DNA of 30,494 bases from Candidatus Poseidoniaceae archaeon (GTDB lineage: Archaea; Thermoplasmatota; Poseidoniia; Poseidoniales; Poseidoniaceae), in NCBI GenBank assembly GCA_022452125.1, contig JAKURJ010000004.1, forward strand, positions 1-30,494. The letters are read 5' to 3'. The notes below the pieces were generated by a model. That model was not told the origin of the DNA. It searched no databases and was given only the letters and a program-made list of their open reading frames with translations. The position numbers were made by a program, and so were the translations under genes. Shown in pieces: positions 6,372 to 16,098 of the stretch. Numbering within the stretch: position 1 is the stretch's first letter; each line of letters starts with the position of its first letter.

Positions 6372-9300
6372 TTGGGTGTAGGAACCGAATTAGTACTGAT
6401 GTCATCTGAAGGCGTGCGAATGCTCCATCGCGGAGTCCCGCAACCTCTGGATTCACGAAAGGTAGCAGTAGTGCTAGTAATCGTGATGCTGTTACCTATT
6501 TTTACTCCGGTTACAGCCGATGAATCAGTCGGTAGAGACGATTTCGGGGTACTTGCAGCAATGGCAAACGCCCTTACTGAGCAGAGAGATTCTGGAGAGG
6601 ATGAACTTGCACATGATTCAGCCGAAGGTATCCTAAGTGCTCTAGAAGCAAGGGGTAGAGAAATCGGTGACGGAGATGCATTGTTAGCCACAGATGGTGT
6701 AATTGGCGATATTTCAATGCGTGAAACGGACCCTCTAGAGCCATCACATCCCCGTCCATATGTATACTTGACAGACCCAAATTCACACCCAGATGGATGG
6801 CCAAACAATTTACTTGATACTCTGTTTGAGTTGCCTCCAAGCTTCAATGACCCTCTAGCCATTGGTGCTAATACTTACTCGGTTTATGTCAACTACACCG
6901 CTAGGAACAACGGCCCTCAACATGAAGCCTGGGAATATGGAACTTTTACTGGTGACATACTGTCAATAGATGGCGCAGGCATCTTTGAAAACGCGATAGA
7001 CATTGATGGCGACGGTAGTAGTGATGTTGCCGTTGGTCTTTCGATTGTTGGCCTAGGAACTCAGGGAGAAGGATGGGGAGTTCAATGGAGTGACGGATTA
7101 ATTCCAACCATTGAAGAGATCTGGATAAGACCTAACTTTCAATGGAAAGTAAGAGTTCTAGACCACAATGACCCATTGTGGGACGACATGGCAAGTATGG
7201 AAGTGTCTTTGATGAAGGGTGTAGCCTATGATTTGACCTTCACAGGGGATGGAGAATCATACGCCTTGGTCATTGATTCCAGATTTACTCAACCACCACA
7301 TGATTTCCAAGTGCGCGTCGGCTTAGACCAAATGACTTTGAAAGTGACAGAAACTTTCACCAACATTATCCAAGTGTTGAACATTTTCAATGGAGGAGAT
7401 GAGTCAGGACTTGAAGTCACATCGGTATCTGCACCGTATGCAATTATGATATCCAATCCAAACAGAAATTCGGCCAATGAACAAACCGATTGTGAGGATT
7501 CCTCATGGTATGACCCGATTGCTGACCACGACGCTGAGAGTAGAATGCATAAATGTGGATATTCGGTAGGAATTGGTTATGTTCATTTCAAAGAACCAGA
7601 TATAGACGGATTCAGAGATCTTGATGAAATAGGATATATCGATGTGGGATTACACCCTGTCTTAGGAGACACATTGATTCCAGAGGAAGTTGATTTGGTA
7701 ATCCGCAACGATAATGCTGGAGAAAACTCATTTGACAATATTGAGATATTTAGCGACACAGATGCTGATCTGTATTTCCATTATTTCGAAGACCGCTCTG
7801 CCCACATCGAAGAAGGTGGACAATTTGGAAACATCACAGATTCACGAGGCTGGGTTCGAGATATGCCAAAAGGAACCTTACCTCAAGAAGAAATCGATGC
7901 GATTTTCACCTTGATAGGTGAAGCACCGGGCTCATCGAACCTACCTGGACAAATGCCAAACAGGTTGTCTCTGATCATTTCTATCAAGAACTACACAGCA
8001 GACGACTCTACAAATGTCGCAGATTCAACTTTATTGATCGACCCAAGTGACAACAGGTGGAACAGTTTAATCCTAATTGCAGGTACTGAAAGAATTGGTA
8101 AGTTGGAATATGTTTCAACCTTCCAAAGACATGGCTATGCAATTGATTCATCCTCGATGGAGGTAGAAATAATCGATTTGCCTGAAGTTGTTGCAGTTTT
8201 CGGGACTTTTGAGATACCCTCCTCGAATCGTGTAAGAGTCGAATTCGGCACAGCACCAGATTTGCTGAGTGAAGTTTTGGATAATGTAGTGCTCAATTTG
8301 GTTGAAATCATTCTCGACTTAGGCACTATTTTGAATGGGCTACCGGAAGCGATAGTTGGCACTGCAGGGGAATCTAGTGGAGAGATATTCGTACAAATGT
8401 TCGACCAAGTTCGAGAAACCTGGAGTGACGGAAGCACTCGGTCTGAGACTACGGTCTCAAGCTTGAGTCTTGCAATAGGAAGCAGCCCACATCCGGTGAT
8501 GGGCAAGGACCACATTCTGCTTGCTGAAGACCTTGATTACACAGACAATAACGGGAATGTTGATGGGAAATATGGTCGGATAAATGGCCCATTAGTCCCA
8601 GTTGGAATGAGTGTACGTATGACAGACATCTCCGGCGTATCATATTCATATAATCAAGATACGGATTTGCGAACAATATCTCTATCTGGAGTTTCTGGTG
8701 AAGAACTAATCATAGGGCATCTAACCCATTTCTCAAATACAACCGATGGTGAAGTCAAACAATTTGCATCAATATCAAATCGCCCAGGCAATCTAACTAT
8801 CTCTCAACAGGGCTCAGTGATTACTTATTCCGCAACTGACGAGATTGGCACAATTACTTACAGTGGAGAAGGTGATGGTCAATATAATGCATTGAGATTG
8901 AATGGATTACCTTCACAATTCGAGTTAGAACTCGGCGATACGCTAGCCATGTATGCTCCTGATGGAATTGATTCGATAGAGGTACAGATTTCCAATGCCT
9001 CGACTCCATTAACCATGGATGACGACCATGCAAGATTCTGGATAGACCAAAACATCGGTGAAGCCAGCATGTCTCTGAAGTTGTCAAATCTAACTTCGGT
9101 TGTTCTCAGTCCTCCTCAAGAGCCGGGTGCAATTGGTCCGACAGGAAACAGTGAGCTAGTGATGAACAGAACCGGTTCAGCACCTTTCAGCGTCCTGCTT
9201 GAAGATGTAAGCGATAGGAACGATGAATTCCTAGGCCTTTCCGGACGTATCCATCTTGACCCCTTGCCGGCGAATGTAACCCTGTCACTGCCGTCTTCTG

Positions 9301-11051
9301 AGAATTCAGACATCATCTCAATTCCAGAATTTGGGGATGCAGATGGTATTCTTGCTCTCTCGTTCTTCCTTTCGGGAATGATTGATTTTGGTTCTTCAGT
9401 CAACGACTTCGCAGTGGAGAGCATGGTTGATTTGGGCGATGCTTCGAACATTGCAAAGAATCTGAGCCTTGGACTTAATTTGAAAACTGGCGAAGAATTT
9501 GACATTACCTTGGATGTCAAAAAGGGAGTAAATGTTCCTGTTGAACCTCGATGGGTTCATGGTATTTCAGGAGAAGTATTGGAAGCAACACAACTGGTGT
9601 TCAATTATTCACTGATGCCTGAATTTACGGAAAGTTCCAGAACAGTTGTTAGCGATGCACTCGAAGACTTTAGAATTACAAAACAAGAACGTGATGATGT
9701 AATTCAAGCCCTGACGTGGGGTGGATTATCCGATGCCGAATCATTGGTTGATGCTATGGAAGACGGATACATTTCGGCTAGAGAATTGAAATTATTGGAT
9801 AATGCCACTTTGGAAGAAGAAGGCGTAACATTCGAACAAAGACGCTCTTGGCACAGTAAGATATGGATGCCTCAACTTCCTGCTGGTTTGATCAAGCTGA
9901 GCTATAGGGTGGAAATTATGGACGAAGTTCCTCAATTTACTATTGGAGCATCGCTTGAAGGTTGGACTCCTTTCCGTCCAGTACTAACTATCGAATTGAA
10001 TGGATTGACTAGAACTGATACGACAATGGTGCTTACAGGTTTAGATACCGAACTTTCACGGAATGTAAATATTAGCGCTACAATATCCACAGAATCTGAT
10101 TTAGTAATTCCGAGGACAACCATCGACATGTCATACAAACTTGGTGAAAGATTAGAAAATGCTAGAATATTGCAAAACAATCAACTAAGGGGAATTAGGA
10201 CTGAAATGATGATGTTTGATGTTCCTCAGAATGCAACTTTATATTCGAAGATTGGAGATATTTTGCAGGCTGATTTAACAGTCCCACCTGCAGATAGAAT
10301 CAATGGCCGAGATTCTGCAGATTCTATGATGTTACAACAATTAAGGTTGGTAGATGGAATCTGGTGGCCATCTACTATGTTCATCAGAGATGTTCCCGGA
10401 GAAATGCATTTACTCGCTGCACCAGCTAGTAATTTCGATATTCATGAAGAGCGCTCATTCCAAGGAATGTTTGAGATGGCGTATTCTTCCAACAGCGATG
10501 AGATGGATTTGTTTATCGAAACTAAAGGGAAATCACAGAACATACGAGGTAACAATCTGATGCTTTCTGAAAATTTGCCTGACAGATTCACTATGGAAGT
10601 CACTGAAGACTATGGTGCGCGTATTTCGGCATCAGGTAACGGTGTTGAAAAATTGTACATTCGCAGAAGTAATTCTCAAATCCAGGATGGTGTAAACATT
10701 GTCTCTGCTGAATTGGTTGGGGAGAATCTCAAGGGAGCAGAAGTCCACATTTATCGCCCATTAGGCTATCCAGTGATTGTCGTAGATGGAATCACAGGTG
10801 GAAGGATTGTAGCAACTGCTCACACTGAAGTAGACGTGCTGGGTACAGATATAGACGCCAGAGGTGTGCTATTAGATGCCCAATTCACCGGTGGCATTCC
10901 TACTGCATCCAGCGTAGGAGTTAACGGAGTTGTTTCGGATTTATCGTTGATTAGTAGCCTTACAGGTGGCGAAATAGAAACAACTCACATAATGATTGGA
11001 GACCCGATTTCATCTGGGTTAGCGACTATAATTGCGGCGGTGACAGGATGA
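6372..11051 (+). CDS. 1559-aa secreted surface protein, function unknown
   Basis: No overall family is recognised. A hydrophobic signal segment lies at about residues 30-49 (VAVVLVIVMLLPIFTPVTA), and no other membrane helix is evident, so the protein is exported. Most of it is beta-rich with many Asn, Ser and Gly residues. An FG-GAP/integrin-like Ca2+ motif lies at 210-218 (DIDGDGSSD). A helical island at about 1085-1155 has two EF-hand-like loops, DALEDFRITKQE at 1095-1106 and DAMEDGYISARE at 1127-1138. Only two Cys are obvious, in the segment near residue 376-395. The start is uncertain: TTG 6372 is the longest frame, ATG 6399 lacks a ribosome site, and ATG 6420 has GAAGG seven nt upstream and gives a normal-length signal peptide. 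Its stop overlaps the next start (ATGA), so it is probably co-translated with the 183-aa membrane protein and may be held at the surface by it. Confidence 0.75.
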   Translation: MGVGTELVLMSSEGVRMLHRGVPQPLDSRKVAVVLVIVMLLPIFTPVTADESVGRDDFGVLAAMANALTEQRDSGEDELAHDSAEGILSALEARGREIGDGDALLATDGVIGDISMRETDPLEPSHPRPYVYLTDPNSHPDGWPNNLLDTLFELPPSFNDPLAIGANTYSVYVNYTARNNGPQHEAWEYGTFTGDILSIDGAGIFENAIDIDGDGSSDVAVGLSIVGLGTQGEGWGVQWSDGLIPTIEEIWIRPNFQWKVRVLDHNDPLWDDMASMEVSLMKGVAYDLTFTGDGESYALVIDSRFTQPPHDFQVRVGLDQMTLKVTETFTNIIQVLNIFNGGDESGLEVTSVSAPYAIMISNPNRNSANEQTDCEDSSWYDPIADHDAESRMHKCGYSVGIGYVHFKEPDIDGFRDLDEIGYIDVGLHPVLGDTLIPEEVDLVIRNDNAGENSFDNIEIFSDTDADLYFHYFEDRSAHIEEGGQFGNITDSRGWVRDMPKGTLPQEEIDAIFTLIGEAPGSSNLPGQMPNRLSLIISIKNYTADDSTNVADSTLLIDPSDNRWNSLILIAGTERIGKLEYVSTFQRHGYAIDSSSMEVEIIDLPEVVAVFGTFEIPSSNRVRVEFGTAPDLLSEVLDNVVLNLVEIILDLGTILNGLPEAIVGTAGESSGEIFVQMFDQVRETWSDGSTRSETTVSSLSLAIGSSPHPVMGKDHILLAEDLDYTDNNGNVDGKYGRINGPLVPVGMSVRMTDISGVSYSYNQDTDLRTISLSGVSGEELIIGHLTHFSNTTDGEVKQFASISNRPGNLTISQQGSVITYSATDEIGTITYSGEGDGQYNALRLNGLPSQFELELGDTLAMYAPDGIDSIEVQISNASTPLTMDDDHARFWIDQNIGEASMSLKLSNLTSVVLSPPQEPGAIGPTGNSELVMNRTGSAPFSVLLEDVSDRNDEFLGLSGRIHLDPLPANVTLSLPSSENSDIISIPEFGDADGILALSFFLSGMIDFGSSVNDFAVESMVDLGDASNIAKNLSLGLNLKTGEEFDITLDVKKGVNVPVEPRWVHGISGEVLEATQLVFNYSLMPEFTESSRTVVSDALEDFRITKQERDDVIQALTWGGLSDAESLVDAMEDGYISARELKLLDNATLEEEGVTFEQRRSWHSKIWMPQLPAGLIKLSYRVEIMDEVPQFTIGASLEGWTPFRPVLTIELNGLTRTDTTMVLTGLDTELSRNVNISATISTESDLVIPRTTIDMSYKLGERLENARILQNNQLRGIRTEMMMFDVPQNATLYSKIGDILQADLTVPPADRINGRDSADSMMLQQLRLVDGIWWPSTMFIRDVPGEMHLLAAPASNFDIHEERSFQGMFEMAYSSNSDEMDLFIETKGKSQNIRGNNLMLSENLPDRFTMEVTEDYGARISASGNGVEKLYIRRSNSQIQDGVNIVSAELVGENLKGAEVHIYRPLGYPVIVVDGITGGRIVATAHTEVDVLGTDIDARGVLLDAQFTGGIPTASSVGVNGVVSDLSLISSLTGGEIETTHIMIGDPISSGLATIIAAVTG

Positions 11052-11599
11052 GCGAAGATTATGATGAGGACATGGAGAAAGAACTCCATGAAATGTCTCA
11101 GGAAATCGGTGAGCGTGTCAAAGAAATCGCCGAGAGTATCCATCCTATGAGGGTTGCATTGGCTGGCGTTGTCTTAGTGATGCTTCTAGGCGCATTGGTT
11201 TCGACTTGGTATTGGGTCATTCCGCGTGACGATGTCGAAATCGAAGTAATGTACCTGCAAAGGAATGGACACATTGTTCTTGCAGAATTAGTAAATGATG
11301 GTAGTAGAGAAATTACCGATGTAACTCTCACAGTTGAGTTTGTAGATGCTGAAAAGACTGTTTTGGACAGCTTGCAAGTAACTTTCGATTCTATACCTAG
11401 TCATACAAGTATTTCAGGCGACAAAATGGAGATGGAGATTCTAGGTTATTCTGTCTGGGAAGAATATACAATTCAGATTGAAATAATTTGGACCAACTTC
11501 AAGGGTGAAGAAAACAAGGAGCAATTCATTCACATAGTTGCGGATAATATCACGGAGCAATTCCACAACGATTGTGAAGAAGTAACGTGGTTCTTTTGA
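11048..11599 (+). CDS. Signal-anchored membrane protein with extracellular beta domain, partner of the 1559-aa protein
   Basis: The 183-residue protein has a charged cytosolic N-terminus that is probably helical or coiled-coil (MEKELHEMSQEIGERVKEIAESI). One membrane helix follows at about 35-57 (MRVALAGVVLVMLLGALVSTWYW). The remaining 125 residues should be outside the cell and look like one beta-sandwich. The stretch IVLAELVNDGSREITDVTLTVEF followed by DAEKTVLDS resembles FxLYD-type domains, which is tentative. The gene overlaps the 1559-aa protein gene by four nt (ATGA), the strongest coupling in the surface block. I infer that it anchors or helps export the large protein, which has no anchor of its own. 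A single Cys (about 176) sits near the C-terminal VTWFF. Confidence 0.75.
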   Translation: MSEDYDEDMEKELHEMSQEIGERVKEIAESIHPMRVALAGVVLVMLLGALVSTWYWVIPRDDVEIEVMYLQRNGHIVLAELVNDGSREITDVTLTVEFVDAEKTVLDSLQVTFDSIPSHTSISGDKMEMEILGYSVWEEYTIQIEIIWTNFKGEENKEQFIHIVADNITEQFHNDCEEVTWFF

Positions 11600-11601
11600 G
11601 A

Positions 11602-11639
11602 CTATACTAGGTAACTCCTAAAACGGGCTTTCAACGCCC
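11602..11639 (+). promoter_or_regulatory. Possible promoter and hairpin before the subtilase gene
   Basis: The 47-nt gap holds a TATA-like CTATACTA (11602-11609) and a small hairpin GGGC-TTTCAAC-GCCC (11625-11639). A palindrome CCCTAGGG (11637-11644) overlaps the hairpin's 3' arm and ends three nt before the GTG start. The TATA spacing would allow a short leader. Sequence resemblance only. Confidence 0.3.
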
Positions 11640-11646
11640 TAGGGGT

Positions 11647-14600
11647 GTGCGTAGAGCCTTCTTGCTGCTCATTATATTCCTTCTTTCAGGAATACCGGTC
11701 GTGAGTCAACCGGTAATAAACGAAGAAGAATCCAATGTAGAGTGGATCAGGTTCGATTTACCTGAAGATTCAATCCGTAACTTAGTTGGTGAGTTAGATA
11801 AATCGCTAGCACTCGAGGAGCGCCCTCTTTTAGCCCATTCTAGATTAGGAATTCACGATGCTTCTGGAGTTCTATTCGACACCGATATTCCAGAAGAATT
11901 GTTGATTTCAAGACCTGATTTGTCATTGGTTCTAGTTTCCACAGACTATCGAATATCTGAGGTTAGAGGTGCAATTTCCGACCATCCTGGAGTGACTGTA
12001 AGAGAGTTCATCTCCCCTTCTGGTTTAATGATTCAAGGAACGCAAAATGGTCTGGGTAGTGTAATTTCTATCGAAGGTGTTGCATCTGTACAGCCAGTTC
12101 CCCTCGCTATGTTGGTTGATTTTTCAGTGATGGAATCTCTAGAAAACACGCCGGTCAGAATCGAATCATGGCGTGCGGATTCGTTGCTGCCGGGTGTCGA
12201 TATTTCTGATAACTGGGGGATGAGATTACATCAGGAACTAGATGTTGTTGCAAACAATTTCTTGGACGAATCAAAGTTTGCTGAAACAGGGCGTTATGAT
12301 GGATTTACCAAATCCTCAATCGCAAAGATTGCTGCTGAACCTTCAGTAGCTTGGGTTGGTCCGCAACCAAGCCTTACGATCTGGAACGACCAATCTAGAA
12401 ACCATATGAACATCAATGCAATGGAGCAATATTATACCACAGATCTCGATGGTTCTGGACAGATAGTTGCAGTTGCCGATTCGGGATTGGACCATGATCA
12501 CGGTGACTTTGGGAATCGAATTATCGGCAATGTAGATGTAATCGGAGATGGCTCTACAGCTGATGCCCATTCTGGGCACGGCACACACGTTGCATGTACG
12601 GTTCTTGGAGACGGAACTAGAGGGAATTATGCTGGAATTGCACCAGAAGCGGAATTATATTTCCAGGCTATGGAGAATGATAACAATGGAAACTTCCAAT
12701 GGTCCAGCATCAATAACATGTTGAACACGGCGTATAACAACGGAGCAAGAACTCATACCAATTCATGGGGCTCATCATCTTCATCTGATTGGGGAGTATA
12801 CACTTCAACATCAGAAGATGTCGATGACAGAGCGAGATACTATGACCAATATTACAGCGGTAGAGAAGGATTGACTGTTTTGTTCGCCGCTGGAAACGAT
12901 GGACCGAACAGTGACACAATTGGCGCACCCGGTACTGCCAAGAACACCATCACTGTCGGTAATTCGCAGAACAGATATTCTGGTGCACCTAACACAATAA
13001 TGGATGGTTCTAGCAGAGGCCCTGTTGATGATGGCCGCATCAAACCTGACATCCTTGCTCCAGGAGGTTATGTTCGCTCTTGTAGAGCTCAAGAAGCGAC
13101 CGATATCGGTGGAGCAACATGGACCAGTAATTGGTATCTGGAGTATACAGGTACAAGCATGGCAACTCCAAATGCAGCAGGAACTGCAGCATTAATTCGT
13201 GAATATATCACGGAGGTGGCTCAAAGACCAGAGCCTCAAGGTGCTTTGGTCAAGGCATTGATGATTTTAGGAGCAAGAGATGTTGGTACTCGGGATATTC
13301 CGAATATGGATGAGGGATGGGGAAGAATCGACCTCAAAGGAACTCTCGCTCCAAACAATGGACGAGGTATATGGGTCGATGACCGTTCAGTATTATCTTC
13401 AACTGGTAATTCCAAGAGTTACTCATTCAACATTACAACTCCAAATCAGGCATTCAAAGCAGTGGTTGCATGGTCTGATGAGAGAGGTTCAAGATTTTCC
13501 AATACACAATTAGTCAACAATCTCAATTTGTTGGTTACAACTCCTAGTGGAGTTGAATACAGAGGAAACGAGTTCTCTCAAGGCCGCTCAATTCAAGGCG
13601 GTAATTATGACACTTTGAACAACGTAGAAGTGGTATTGGTCGATTCAGCTGAGATGGGATTATGGACAGTGAAAGTAACAGATGCAGGGCATTCTGGTTC
13701 ACGCGCTCAGCCTTTCGCTGTGGCAGTTTCAGGTGTTGGTGTAAATGATTTGAGACCAGACCCTTCACCCATTCCTTCTTCATTCACCACAGATATTGCA
13801 ATTCCTCAAGTCGGTGACGACGTCTTGGTAGAGATGCAGGTTTCTAATCTTGGGAATGTAGAGGCAGAAAGTGTTGAGGTAATTTTCCAAGAAGAGGGTC
13901 TGTACCTAGACACACAGTCTTTCAACTTGGGTCCTGGTGGCTCTAAGGTTTTGTTCTGGAATTGGCAACCTCAAACCGCAGGAGCAAGAACTCTGACATT
14001 TTTAGTGGATTCATCAGACACCATAGATGAAATCAATGAAGGAAATAATCGGATGGATGTCGTGGTCAATGTAACAACTCCCGGAGTAAGAATTGAATCG
14101 GCGTCATCAACCGTGACTCTGAATGATATCAATGCCACTTCTTCGTCTTGGCAGGTTACTCTAACCAATACCGCTCTACTAACTACTAATGCATCTATTT
14201 CATCTACAGGCGTGACTAGTCCAAGCAATTCTCAACTATCTTGGTATGTAGGTTTAGACCAAACGGATTTCGAACTCGATGGGCAAGAAGGAGCTTTGGT
14301 AAACGTCACATTGGTTCATCCTTCAGGTCCCGAACCCGGAATGTATCTCATCAATCTCTTGGGTTATGATGAAGATAATGATGTAAGCAGTCCTCACATT
14401 CTGATGTTAGATGTACCTGTGCTATCAGATACTCGAATAGAATTTGATTACACTACAATTCCAGTCAATCCATCCAATGTGACATCGGTCGATATCAGGT
14501 TGTTCAACTTAGGAAATAGCGATATCGGATATGACCTATTCTTGGAATCTCCTCCAGGCTGGTATGCAGGTTTCGATGATCTTTCGGCCCAAGGAGGTGC

Positions 14601-16065
14601 AAACTCAGCCTCAACCGGATTGATGCTAGAGGATGGTCAGATGACCATTGGAATCTCATTCACTCCCCCTCAAGTCATGACTTTGGCTGGCGCAGAATTG
14701 ACAGTTGTCCTAAAGGTAGTTTCACAGAGCGAAGAAGCTAGAATTGTGCAATATGATTTACCACTGGTAGTAGAAGAGATTTCGCACATTACAGTAGATT
14801 TGGAGTCTTCATTCTCATCGATAACCCCGGGAAATACAATTTCTTTACAATACAGTGTAGAAAATAGAGGAAATGTCGATGTAATACTGAATCCGACTTT
14901 GCAATTGCCGCTTGGATGGATTCAGAACACCGTGCTCGAAGACTTTGAATTGTCTTGGACAGAATCTAGAAATTTCGCAATTTCAATCACCGCACAGCAA
15001 GATGCAAGAAGTGGAGAAATCAAGTTGGTTATGGATTCTAATCAGTATTCATGGTTCCATTCTGAGGATATTGATGTTGTAGTTCTACCAAACCCAGTTC
15101 TTACTTTTGCATCAGTCGAAATTGGCGGAGCCACGTGGTCAAACATCTTCGGTCCAGGCCAACACCCAACAGGCGTTCCAATCAATTACACATGGCTGGT
15201 AGAGAATACTGAAAGTGCACCATGGAATCCTTCGGCCACTTTACAACTGGACAACAATCTGCTGGGCGATTGTACCTCCCTTGGAACAATTTCAAAGGGA
15301 GATATCAAGCCAATAACATGTACAATCATTATCTCTGCAATGGCTGATCCAGCATCAGAACCGGAATTCAGGGTTACACTGTCTGGAGATTTGGTCTCAG
15401 TCAATGAAACAGTAACCATGCTGGTCGCACTTTCCAAGGAGGTTTCTTGGAAGGTAGATGGGCCATTGAATCTTGAAACAAATGAGCCTTCAGTACTTCA
15501 ATTGACGATTACCAATACTGGAAATACCTTGGTTTCAGGGGCAATAGATATCACCTCTCCGAGTGGATGGAATGTAGATTTTGATGGAGTTGACTCTGTT
15601 AATCTTGAAGCAGGCCAATCTCAAAAAGTTAGGTTGGACATTACCGCTACCAAGCCTGGTGATGGAATTCTTTCAATTTCAATTAGCGGAGCTGAGGATG
15701 TGATCAATTCGAAAATCGAGTTGGATGTTTCCAGTGAAGGAGCAGCGATTAGAGATGAATCATCAGGTATGAGTCCAGTGGTTTTGTCGATTTTGGTGAT
15801 TATTCCTCTAGTCATCATTGTTGGACTGGTTATCTTCTTGAGGAACAAGAACGATACATCAATTCCAAATTCTGCTCCTGCACACGGGTCGTTTGCTGCC
15901 CCAGCGCACCAAACAAACGCAACTCCTTGTTTTGCTTGTAGGCAACCGATCCTATCAGTGATGCAAGGATGTCCTTCATGCGGGGCGAGATACCACTTAA
16001 CATGCAAGGTCGAATCCTGTGTCAATTGTGGTGCACCTTCTACAACTTTCGTAAATGTTGAATGA
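11647..16065 (+). CDS. Membrane-anchored subtilisin-family (S8) serine protease with cytosolic RING-like zinc domain
   Basis: The 1472-residue protein has a signal peptide (1-20) and a long propeptide-like region (about 21-245). Its peptidase S8 domain carries the full triad: Asp278 in VAVADSGLDHDHGDF, His311 in HSGHGTHVA and Ser504 in GTSMATPNAAG, with the oxyanion Asn417 in AAGNDGP. A jelly-roll-like P-domain segment follows (about 565-705), as in KP-43-type subtilases. A CARDB-like domain comes next (about 710-820), then several NEW3/Ig-like repeats. One membrane helix lies at about 1381-1404 (VVLSILVIIPLVIIVGLVIFL). The cytosolic tail has eight zinc-ligand residues in the order C-x2-C-x10-C-x2-C-x4-H-x2-C-x4-C-x2-C (1428-1461). 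The GTG start follows an AGGGG. The protease should act outside the cell on proteins or peptides; the tail resembles prokaryotic RING-type fingers. Confidence 0.92.
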   Translation: MRRAFLLLIIFLLSGIPVVSQPVINEEESNVEWIRFDLPEDSIRNLVGELDKSLALEERPLLAHSRLGIHDASGVLFDTDIPEELLISRPDLSLVLVSTDYRISEVRGAISDHPGVTVREFISPSGLMIQGTQNGLGSVISIEGVASVQPVPLAMLVDFSVMESLENTPVRIESWRADSLLPGVDISDNWGMRLHQELDVVANNFLDESKFAETGRYDGFTKSSIAKIAAEPSVAWVGPQPSLTIWNDQSRNHMNINAMEQYYTTDLDGSGQIVAVADSGLDHDHGDFGNRIIGNVDVIGDGSTADAHSGHGTHVACTVLGDGTRGNYAGIAPEAELYFQAMENDNNGNFQWSSINNMLNTAYNNGARTHTNSWGSSSSSDWGVYTSTSEDVDDRARYYDQYYSGREGLTVLFAAGNDGPNSDTIGAPGTAKNTITVGNSQNRYSGAPNTIMDGSSRGPVDDGRIKPDILAPGGYVRSCRAQEATDIGGATWTSNWYLEYTGTSMATPNAAGTAALIREYITEVAQRPEPQGALVKALMILGARDVGTRDIPNMDEGWGRIDLKGTLAPNNGRGIWVDDRSVLSSTGNSKSYSFNITTPNQAFKAVVAWSDERGSRFSNTQLVNNLNLLVTTPSGVEYRGNEFSQGRSIQGGNYDTLNNVEVVLVDSAEMGLWTVKVTDAGHSGSRAQPFAVAVSGVGVNDLRPDPSPIPSSFTTDIAIPQVGDDVLVEMQVSNLGNVEAESVEVIFQEEGLYLDTQSFNLGPGGSKVLFWNWQPQTAGARTLTFLVDSSDTIDEINEGNNRMDVVVNVTTPGVRIESASSTVTLNDINATSSSWQVTLTNTALLTTNASISSTGVTSPSNSQLSWYVGLDQTDFELDGQEGALVNVTLVHPSGPEPGMYLINLLGYDEDNDVSSPHILMLDVPVLSDTRIEFDYTTIPVNPSNVTSVDIRLFNLGNSDIGYDLFLESPPGWYAGFDDLSAQGGANSASTGLMLEDGQMTIGISFTPPQVMTLAGAELTVVLKVVSQSEEARIVQYDLPLVVEEISHITVDLESSFSSITPGNTISLQYSVENRGNVDVILNPTLQLPLGWIQNTVLEDFELSWTESRNFAISITAQQDARSGEIKLVMDSNQYSWFHSEDIDVVVLPNPVLTFASVEIGGATWSNIFGPGQHPTGVPINYTWLVENTESAPWNPSATLQLDNNLLGDCTSLGTISKGDIKPITCTIIISAMADPASEPEFRVTLSGDLVSVNETVTMLVALSKEVSWKVDGPLNLETNEPSVLQLTITNTGNTLVSGAIDITSPSGWNVDFDGVDSVNLEAGQSQKVRLDITATKPGDGILSISISGAEDVINSKIELDVSSEGAAIRDESSGMSPVVLSILVIIPLVIIVGLVIFLRNKNDTSIPNSAPAHGSFAAPAHQTNATPCFACRQPILSVMQGCPSCGARYHLTCKVESCVNCGAPSTTFVNVE

Positions 16066-16077
16066 ATGAGCATTCGT
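16062..16077 (+). terminator. Stem-loop spanning the subtilase stop codon
   Basis: ATGAAT (16062-16067) pairs with ATTCGT (16072-16077), with one T-G wobble, around the loop GAGC. The TGA stop (16063-16065) lies in the 5' arm. The gap to the next gene is only 49 nt, so this may separate the two transcripts. Confidence 0.35.
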
Positions 16078-16098
16078 GCATAGCCTTTTCATGTGACT

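Noticed and set aside
6368..6862. 164-aa minus-strand ORF over the start of the 1559-aa gene
   Set aside because: Low-complexity Ser-rich translation, antisense to a signal peptide and beta-rich region that look like real coding.
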